A stretch of DNA of 64,000 nt from Catellatospora sp. TT07R-123 (lineage in GTDB: Bacteria > Actinomycetota > Actinomycetes > Mycobacteriales > Micromonosporaceae): the NCBI RefSeq assembly GCF_018327705.1, contig NZ_BNEM01000001.1, positions 2,604,001-2,668,000 on the forward strand, given 5' to 3'. The position numbers and the translations under genes were made by a program. The notes beneath the pieces were generated by a model. That model saw only the letters and a list, made by a program, of their open reading frames with translations. It was not told where the DNA came from and did not search any database. This document shows, piece by piece, positions 17,527 to 26,000 of the stretch; the first letter of the stretch is position 1, and each line of letters starts with the position of its first letter.

Positions 17527-18795
17527 CTACTGCCCCGGCGGGGCCAGGTTGCCGTCGTCGCGCACCCGCGGCATCGGATGCCCCTGCAGCAGCACCGTGA
17601 ACGCGGTGTCCAGATCCGGCCCGGCGTACCACTCCCCGGCCTGGTCCAGCACCCACACCCGGCCGTGCGCGTCGATCGCGATGATGCCGTCGCCGTCGTG
17701 CTCGGCCCCGATCGGCGCCAGCGGCGCACGCACCACCTCGGCGAACCGCGCCAACACGGCCGCCGTCTCCGACACCAGCTCCGCGCCGAACTCGAACGGC
17801 CGCACCCGCTGCGCCACCCCCGGCCCGCGCCGCACCGACGCCAGGTACGGGAACTTCACGATCGCCTCGCGTAGCGCGGCCAGCGGCGGGTGCCCGTGCG
17901 CGGCCAGCGCCCGCACCGACAGGTCCGCCCACTCCGCCGAGCTCAGCTCGCGGCCGTCGACCCGCACCGGCCGGTCCCAGCCGCCCGCGGCCAGGGTCAC
18001 CGCGATGTCCTCGGGCAGCCCCGCCAGCGCGGCCGGGATGCCGGTGAGCGGGGTGACCGGCTCGCGCGGCGCCGGGGCGGCCGACGCCGGGGCCAGGCCG
18101 ACGTGGATCCACAGCGCCAGGCAGGTGTCGCACGGGCCCGCCGGAGTGTCGTTCAGCGGGTCGTCCGGGTCGCGCAGCAGCGTGAGGCGTACGTCCTCGA
18201 CCGTCGCGGCCAGCCCGCGCACCGCCGCGAGGTCGATCGGCGGCGACCCGTCCGCAGCGGCCCGCTGGTCCAGCTCGTGCAGCCAGTCCGACAGCACGAT
18301 CAGCTCGGCGTGCCGGGCCGCGCCCCGCACCAGCGAACCGGCGGGCTGGTCGGCCAGCCAGTCGGCGATCATCGGGTGATGGCGCAGCAGCTGGTCGCCC
18401 TTGGCGCCGGTCGCGCGGCGGGTGCGGCCGTCGGCGGGGGTCAGCTCGGCGGCGAGGCCCGGGAACTCCAGCCCGCCCACGCGGCGCAGCCGGGCCAGCG
18501 GGTCGGCGGTGACCGGGGCGGGCGGGTGCTCCGCCAGGCGGGCCCGGTGCAGGCTGCGGACATGCTCCAACGGCACCGAGGGGTATGTGCTCAACGCGGC
18601 CGTGTTCCGGTCGATGACGGTGCGGGCGCCCGCGCCGGGCGGGGGCGGGACGTCGTCGTCGGGGTCGGGCAGCGCCCAGACGATGAAGCACTCGGGGAAC
18701 TCCGCGACGTGGGCCCGCAGCGGCGGGTCGCCGGGTTCGGCGGCGGCGCGGGCCAGCTGCTCGGCCAGCCGACGCGCCTCCAGCTCAGTGACCAC
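17527..18795 (-). CDS. Paralogous YrhB/Imm35-like, YwqJ-type deaminase, SUKH-3 protein
   Basis: This 422-aa protein repeats the architecture of its convergent neighbour: a VWALPDPDDD ... RTVIDRNTAALSTYP segment, then a deaminase core with the canonical HAE (RGAARHAEL) and PCDTC zinc motifs, then a SUKH-3-like end (LAPIGAEHDGDGIIAIDAHGRVWVL). Its metal ligands are more canonical than in the neighbour. The GTG start follows AGGGTGA and overlaps the end of the upstream immunity-like gene by 11 bp, so it is probably the last gene of the toxin operon. Its substrate is unknown. Confidence 0.7.
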   Translation of the reverse strand: MVTELEARRLAEQLARAAAEPGDPPLRAHVAEFPECFIVWALPDPDDDVPPPPGAGARTVIDRNTAALSTYPSVPLEHVRSLHRARLAEHPPAPVTADPLARLRRVGGLEFPGLAAELTPADGRTRRATGAKGDQLLRHHPMIADWLADQPAGSLVRGAARHAELIVLSDWLHELDQRAAADGSPPIDLAAVRGLAATVEDVRLTLLRDPDDPLNDTPAGPCDTCLALWIHVGLAPASAAPAPREPVTPLTGIPAALAGLPEDIAVTLAAGGWDRPVRVDGRELSSAEWADLSVRALAAHGHPPLAALREAIVKFPYLASVRRGPGVAQRVRPFEFGAELVSETAAVLARFAEVVRAPLAPIGAEHDGDGIIAIDAHGRVWVLDQAGEWYAGPDLDTAFTVLLQGHPMPRVRDDGNLAPPGQ

Positions 18796-19414
18796 GGCTC
18801 ACCCTTTCCTCTTCCGCTTCCCGCTCGGCTTCGGCCTTTCGTTCGGCCACCAGGGCCATATGGGGTACATCGAGTGCGTCGAGGACGGCTTCGCTGATGT
18901 CGTACGGCTCCCTGTCCGCGAAACTGTCCAGATTCGAGTAGGCGAGTCCCCGGCTGTCGATCTGGATCGTGCAGCTGCTCAAGCCGAGGTTCCCGCCGCG
19001 TTCGAAGCAGCGGATGAGCGGCTCGAAGGGGTCCGGCAGGTCGGGCAGCGCAACTTTGAGCGATGCGAACCGCAGCGCATGGCGGCAGGAGTGGTGATGT
19101 GGCGCATTCACCCAGCGCAGGTCCAGTACACGCCATACCTGCCGGACAAACTGCTCGTCGATGTATGACTTCGAGTCGACGCGGTCAGCGATGTCCCAGA
19201 AGTAGCTTGCAGGAGCCCCCAGCTTGCGTGCCCACAGCGCATTACGCCGCAGGTACTCGTTGAAAAGCCGGATCCGTGACGGGGTACGCAGGTAGGTCTG
19301 CGGCCAGTCGATCTCCATCAACCGCAGCGCCAGCCGCCGAACCGGCGGGCTCACCAGCGACATGTCGACGTCAGCCATCGCCGCTTGAGCAAGCTTGAGA
19401 TCAGGGCTCGTCAT
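18785..19414 (-). CDS. Immunity-like protein, paralogue of the next gene upstream
   Basis: The 209-aa protein shares a pattern with the 173-aa product of 19424-19945: a (L/M)x(N/R)EYLRR(N/S)ALWAR(K/E)L segment, LPDLPDP(F/Y)EPL followed by a FERGG/YERGG box, and a YDIS motif near the end. There is no signal peptide or membrane segment. Two tandem paralogues immediately downstream of a toxin gene are typical of duplicated immunity genes. I do not recognise a named family. The C-terminal ~25 residues are charged and helical. Confidence 0.7.
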   Translation of the reverse strand: MTSPDLKLAQAAMADVDMSLVSPPVRRLALRLMEIDWPQTYLRTPSRIRLFNEYLRRNALWARKLGAPASYFWDIADRVDSKSYIDEQFVRQVWRVLDLRWVNAPHHHSCRHALRFASLKVALPDLPDPFEPLIRCFERGGNLGLSSCTIQIDSRGLAYSNLDSFADREPYDISEAVLDALDVPHMALVAERKAEAEREAEEERVSRGH

Positions 19415-19423
19415 GCGCCGACC

Positions 19424-19945
19424 TCACTGGTTGTGCTTGGCGTCGATGTCGGCGAGCGCCTGCGGACTGATGTCGTAGCTGAGTTCAGGCGTGAGGTAGC
19501 GGTCCGCCGGCCAGACGGCCACCCGCAGCGTGTGATCGATGAGGATCACGCCTCGCTCCAGGTCGAAGCCTCCGCCCCGCTCGTACACCTGCAGCAAGGG
19601 CTCGTAGGGATCGGGCAGGTCGGGGCATTCAGCGACGGAGACCGCGAAATTGAGCATGTACCGACAGAAATCACGGTGCGGGAGTGCCAACCCTCGGCCG
19701 AGCAACCCGTCGAGAACCGAGTCGGCGAAGCCGTTGTCCTGCGCCGCCACCGGATCGAACTGCGCCGTCACGTCGAAGAACGGATATAGGTCAAGAACAG
19801 CCAGCTCTCGAGCCCACAGCGCACTACGGCGCAGATACTCGCGCATCAGCCTCACCCGCGACGATGAGTGGAGGAAATTGGGCAGTTTCCAATCCACCGC
19901 TTCGAGGCGTGCCGCCACTCGGGTCGCCTGCTCGTTGACCTTCAT
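19424..19945 (-). CDS. Immunity-like protein directly downstream of the giant toxin
   Basis: The 173-aa product starts at an ATG (19945) 73 bp after the toxin stop. Conserved elements shared with the next gene are REYLRRSALWAREL, CPDLPDPYEPLLQVYERGG and YDIS. The protein is acidic and soluble. Its position makes it the likely cognate immunity protein for the last C-terminal toxin domain. Third codon positions contain visibly more A and T than in the flanking core genes, as in the last toxin cassette, suggesting joint acquisition. The longer open frame upstream reads through toxin sequence out of frame and was discarded. Confidence 0.75.
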   Translation of the reverse strand: MKVNEQATRVAARLEAVDWKLPNFLHSSSRVRLMREYLRRSALWARELAVLDLYPFFDVTAQFDPVAAQDNGFADSVLDGLLGRGLALPHRDFCRYMLNFAVSVAECPDLPDPYEPLLQVYERGGGFDLERGVILIDHTLRVAVWPADRYLTPELSYDISPQALADIDAKHNQ

Positions 19946-20018
19946 CGCCTTGGCACTCCCATCAGGTGCAGAATCATGTCGACAACACGGTCTAGTTCTG
20001 TCAGATCGAGGGGAATCG

Positions 20019-23000
20019 TCACGTCCGGGGGGTGGACGTCGAAGCGGCTGCGTAGTGCGCGAATGGATGCTCATAGCGCAGGAGCGGAGCGAGATCATGC
20101 GCCCCGAACAACTCTCGGGTCGGTCGGGCCTGCCAGGTGCCCTCATCGTCGACCCCCCAGTATCGCGGGTCCGAGGGCGCATAGGGCAGGTCGGTCAACT
20201 CCATGATCTTAGACTCGATGTATTCATGCGCCAGCATCGCCAGCGCCGTCTCGCGTTCGAGAGCGGACGGGAACTTACCCTCGTAGGACCAGGTCCAGAG
20301 ATTGACGATGAAGTCGTGCGCACGGAAGTAGTGGTCACGGTAGAAGTAGTCGGGCCCCGGTCCGTCCGCCACATCATGTACCTCAAGGAACAGATTTCGT
20401 CGCGCACGGGCCACCACCTCCTCCGGCACACCCAGGTTGCGCGCGATCCGCTCGATGTCGTCCGGCAGAGCCCTGATTCCGACGTAGTCGTCCATGTCCT
20501 TTTGCTTAGAACCCGGAGTGTGCTCGGCGGGCCCGTCCGGAATACGCCCGGCCGGGTCCGGCAGAGCCTCATCGTCCGGCGCATACACCTTCTCGGAATC
20601 GGATCGCTCCGACTGGTCCTGCTCCACCTGCGGCTCAAGCAGATCAAGGTCCGCCGCTTTCTCGCCCGTGCCGTTCTGGGCAGTGGTCTGCTGGGCCTGT
20701 CTGCCCCAGGAGGTCTGGGACAGGGCCGCGATCGGCTGGGCCGTGCCCTGGGCGTCCAGGTAGATCGCCTTCAGCTCGACCACGTTCTGCGGCCGGTCCG
20801 GATCGCCCGTGTGGCTGTACATCGGGACGTTCTCACTGATGTGCCGAGTCTGCGAATCCAGGAACAGGATCGTCCCGTTCTGGTTGACCGCCAGCCACGC
20901 GTGTCCGCCGCCGCCCTGCCAGCTCGTCTCCAGGAACGCGGCCGCCCCGTGCCCGCCCGCCTGCAACTGGTGCACCAGGGCCGCGAAGCCCCAGTCCGAC
21001 CACTGCCGCATCTGGTCCGGCGCGAGCTGCCGCGACATGTCCGGGAACACGGTCTCCCACTGCCGCCCGGCCACCGCGGCGGCCCGTTCCCGCCCCCACT
21101 CCTCGCCCCGGTCGATCTGGGTGACATCGGTGCCCCGGTAGCGGTCCCAGGTGCGCGGCGCGGAGACGCGCGGGTTGCCGCGCCAGGTCTGCCACAGCGA
21201 GACCATGCAGTCCAGGCAGTTGATGCCCCGGGACGGGTCGAACTCCGGCCCGCCGTCGTTGGCCAGCCCGAACCAGGTGCCCGTGCGCGCGTCGGGGAAC
21301 GGTTCGAGGCTGCCGTCAGCCTGGCGCGGCATCGCGGCGGCCAGGTCGTCCTGGTGCGCGCGCAGCGGCGGGCGCAGGCCGCCGACCTGGTGGTACGGCC
21401 TGCCGTCGACCGGCGCGGGATCGGCGTACAGCTCGCCGCTGTCGGTGTTCAGGTGGGCCCACTGGTCGGCGGGCACCGTGGTGACCTCGTGCTCGGTGTA
21501 GGTCCCGTTGTACGCCGCCCGCGAACGGTTGCCGTACTCCACCGACCAGGCGCGTGCCTGGTCGGCCCAGTATTCGCACTCCGCACCCTGGGACGAGTAC
21601 GGGTCCTGGGCGCGGTAGTGGCGCGCCCAGGCGTCCAGGCGCCGGCTCTCGTTGAGGTGCCACGCCGAGCGGTCCGCCAGCGAATCCGACTCCTGCTGGC
21701 GGCGTCGCAGCTCATACGAGCTGAGCCGGGTCTGCAGGCCCGCCCGGTACGACCACTGCGGGTGTGCCGGGTCCGCGGGGGCCGGACGCGGCTGCCCGGC
21801 CGGGTCCGGCGGCGGCACGTCGCCGTCGACCGGTCCGCGCTGCTCCGGGATGCCGTGTCCGGTCCGGGGGTCCGCCCCGGCGGCTACTCCAGGGTCCCCG
21901 CCGCGCGTCTGCGGTGCGACTCCTCGAAGATCGCCGCGATCTCCGGCTCGCTCGGCAGCGGCCGGGTCCCCCCGGTGACGGTCAGGGCGGCCTGCTCGGC
22001 CTCCGTCCGCAGGACCGGCCTGCGCCGGGAGTCGTTGCGCCAGTCCTTCAGGAACTCGCGCACCGTCTCCGGGTCGTAGCGCCACTCCTGCGCCCGGTGA
22101 TCCCAGATCATCGACTCCCGGAACCCCTCGCCCTGGATGAGCAGGCCCGTCGGCTGCTGGTCCGGGAAGTCCTCGACGTCCTTGAGATAGAGCGCCTGGT
22201 AGTACAGCATCCTGCCCCTCCAGCACGGCGGCGACCTTGTCGGTGACCGGGAAGTCGCCCGGCGCGAGGTCGTATTCGGCGATCACGTCGTCGGGGGTAC
22301 GGCCCTGCGCGGCGAGGCGGTCCACGAACGCGTTCCAGACCGCCGGGTTGTCCGAGATCCACTTGGCCAGGCCGGTGTCCTTGGACTGCCCGCCCATGCC
22401 CGGCGGAATCGCGTCGATCATACCGGTGGACCGGTTGATCTCGATCATGCGCAGCAGCGCCCGGACCCGCGGTTCCGGGTCCGCGTCGTCGTCGCGCAGC
22501 ACCTCGTACTGGGCGTGCGTCGCGTGCCAGACCTGGTAGGACAGCTCGGTGGGCAGCTGCACCTCGAACAGGGTGCCGTCGGGCGCCCGGAAGGTCGCGT
22601 TGGTGCCGTAGAAGCGGTTGCCGGGCCGCCAGAAGTCCTTCGGCGGGCCGTCCGGCTGGTAGCCGGCCGCCGCCATGCCCTGGAGGAACCGGTCCAGCGC
22701 GGGCCGGTAGTCCGCGCCGCCGGGCAGGACCAGCGAGAACCTGACCGCGTCGTTGACCGTCGCCGCGAAGGCGTCCGGTCCGGCCAGCCGGCCCTCGGTG
22801 AGGTACTTGCGCTCCAGCGACTCCCGGCTCTTGACCCTGGACTCGGTGTCGCGCGGCTCCAGGCTGCCCGGGGCCAGGCCGAGGCGGCGCTCGACGTCGC
22901 CGGCGATGTCGGTCAGGTCGTCGAGGATGACGTCGGAGCTGCGTACCGCCCGCTCGTGGACGTCGTCGAGCATGGCGCGCTCGGCGGCGCTGAGCCCGGT

Positions 23001-26000
23001 GTCCGGCCGGGGCTCGAAGGCCCGGCCCATCGGGTCCGGCGGCGTGTCATCGTCGGTCAGCTCGGATGCTGGTCCGTCCAGTCCGGGCTCTCCGGGATGT
23101 CCCCCTTCCACTGGAAGATCCAGTGGATGGTCTCCTCGTCCGGGAACTCGTCGCCCTGGTGACTGACCGTCTGGAAGACGGCTTCCGCCTCCTGCCGACT
23201 GATCTCGTCGTACCGGTCCATGTTCTCCGGCTTGAAGCGGAACGCCGCTATCGACCGCGGGTCGTACGTCCACGCCTGCTGGTCGTAGTCCCAGAGCATC
23301 GCGTCCTGGTCGGTCTCCCCCACTATGAACAGCCCCCGGCGCCGGCCGTCGTTCCTGTCGGACGCGTAGGTCTGAAAGTAGTGGATCATCTCGGCCCTCC
23401 ATCTCCCGTACGAGATCCGGGTCCATCACCAGGTCGGCCCCGTGCAGTCCGAACTCGTCCAGCACGGCGCCGAACCCGTCGAAGGTAGCGCCCTGCTCGG
23501 CCAGCCAGGCCCGGTACCCCGGCCAGGTCTGCTTGTTCTGGGTGATCCAGCGCAGCAGGCTGGTGTTCTGCACCGTCGGCGCGTCCGGGAAGCGTTCCCG
23601 GATGAGCTGCTCGATGCCGGGCGGCACGCTGCCGTTGAGGCCGAGCCCACGGTTGACGGCGTACATGCCGAGCAGGGCGTGGATCCGGCGCGGATGGAGT
23701 TCGTCCTCGCGCCGCACGACCTCGTACGCCTCGTGCGTCTGCTGCCAGGCGCGATACGAGTCCGCGGTCGGGAACTGCACCTCCATCAGGCCGCCGTCCG
23801 GCGCCCGGAAGGTCGCGTTCAGACCGTGGTAGCGGTTGCCCGGCCGGAAGAAGTTCTTGAGCTGCACGAGCTGGTGACCCTGGCCTTCGAGACCCGAGAT
23901 GACCTGCCGCAGCGCGGTCGGGTAAGCCGCACCGCCGGGCAGCTGCACCGAGAACCGGGCCGCGTCGTTCACCTCCTCGGCGAACGCCTCGGCACCCCGC
24001 TGCCGCCCCTCGGTCCAGAACTTCCGCTGCAGGGACTCCAGCGACTTGACCATGTGCTGGGTGCCCTGTAGCCGCAGCGCCTGCGGCGCGTCGGGCGCCA
24101 GCCCCCGCTGCCCGTTGAGGTCGGCGAGGATGCCTCTGAGGTGGCCGAGCGCGGTCTTCGCGCGGGTTTGGCCGGCGGTGTGCACCGCGGCCAGCACCCG
24201 CGCCTGCTGCTCGGTGAGCCGCACGTCGGGCGAGACGGGCGCGGGCGGCTTGGTGATGGTGACGTGGACCGCGTCGGCGCCGTACAGGCGGCCGGGCAGC
24301 AGGCTGCGCTGCCAGGCGGCGCGGAACAGGGCCGCCTCGCCGTACGTCCGGGGCACCGTGCCCTTGGCGTACGCGATCTCGCCGCGGTCGCCGCCGACGG
24401 CCAGGGTCCCGTCATCCAGGCGGCGCAGGTCGACCGCGAGCGTGTCGCCCTTCTCCCCGCCGAGCGGCTCGTCCGGGGTGTGCAGGCACACCGGCACCCG
24501 GTCCAGGCCGCCGAGCCGGGCCGCCCGCAACCGCCGGTTGTCCAGGCTGGACAGGCTCCCGTCGCCCCACACCACGACGTGCGCCGGGCCACCGTGCCAG
24601 CCGGTCTCGCCCATCTCCCGGGCGAACTCCGCCATCGACTTCACACCGCTGAACGGGCTCACCGACCGCTGGCTGACCCGCACGTCCGCGGTCGGCACGA
24701 CCGCGATCCGGGGCAGCAGCGCCTCCAGCCGCGCACGCTCGGCGTCCGACAGCTCGGACGGGTCGGCGTAGCCCAGGTCGGCCAGGGTCGCCCGGCCCGC
24801 GCCGAGCCGCGCCAGCTCCGCGTCCGACAGGCCCCGCATCATCAGGTCGTGCCGCGGCGCTGTGCCCGCCGGGTCGGGCGGGGTGTCGTCGGCGGCGGGT
24901 TCGGCTAGTCGTCGCTCTGCGGCGGGGCGCCCTTCCACTGGAAGATCCAGAGGATGGTCTCCTCGTCCGGCAGGGGCTCCGTCCCGTTGGTGATCTGCAG
25001 GGTCAGCTCCTCGGCCGCCGCCCTGGTGATCACCTCCGACCGGTCGGCGTACGTCGGGTTGTCCAGCAGCCAGTGCACTCCCGCCGGGTCGTACACCCAG
25101 GCTTTCTGGCGATGGTTCCACATCATCGCGTCCAGGCCGTCCGAGATCAGGATCCCCCGGGGCGGCGGCTGCGATTTGTCCACCGCGTAGAACGCGTAGT
25201 AGTCCAGCATCTAGTCGCTCCAGTTGTACGGCGGTGCCCGGCTCGATCGGCAGGTTCTCGGCGTCGAGGCCGAACTCGGCGAGCACGTCGGCGAAGCTGT
25301 CGAACGATGCGCCCTGGCCATCCAACCACGCCTGGTAGCGCGCCCAGAGCCTGCGGTTCTTCGTGATCCACTTGGCGAATCCGGTGTCGACGGCGCCGAC
25401 GGGCCGGCCGTCCGGCCCCGGAATGTCCGCGACGCCCGGCGGAACGCCCTGGTCGAGCCCCAGCTGCGCGTTGACGGCGAGCATGGACAGGAAGGCGTGC
25501 ACCCGGCGGGGCGGCAGCTCGCCGCGACCGAGGTCGTCGACCTCCGGCCCGGCGCCGTCCGGCCGCGCCTGCTCGTTGTCGTCCTCGCTCGCCTGGCGCA
25601 TGACCTCGTACGCGTGGTGCGTCAGCTCCCAGGCGCGGAACGAGTCCGCGGTCGGGACCTGCACCTCGAAGAGCTGGCCGTCCGGGCTGGTGAAGGTGGC
25701 GTTGAGGCCCTGGAACCGGTTGCCGGGCCGGAAGAAGTTCTTCAGCCCCGTCAGCTGGTACCCGTCGCGTTCCAGCCCCGCCCGCAGCCGGTCGAAGGCC
25801 TGGCGGTACGCGGCACCGCCCGGCAGCTGCACGGAGAACCGGACGGCGTCGTTGACGCCGTCGGCGAAGGCGTCGATGCCGACCGCGCCGCCCTCGACGA
25901 GGAACTTGCGGGTGAGCGAGGCGAGCGACTTGACCCGCTCAGCCGTGCCGCGCAGCCGCACCCGGTCGCCGTCGGCCAGGCCGAGCTGGTCGCTGACCGC

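Noticed and set aside
20019..25210. Treating the absence of stops through the three nested ORFs as proof of selection for readthrough
   Set aside because: In this frame the first codon base is the third base of the nested codons, which is nearly always G or C, so stops are rare by chance. Repeated duplication of a unit whose length is a multiple of three also preserves frame.
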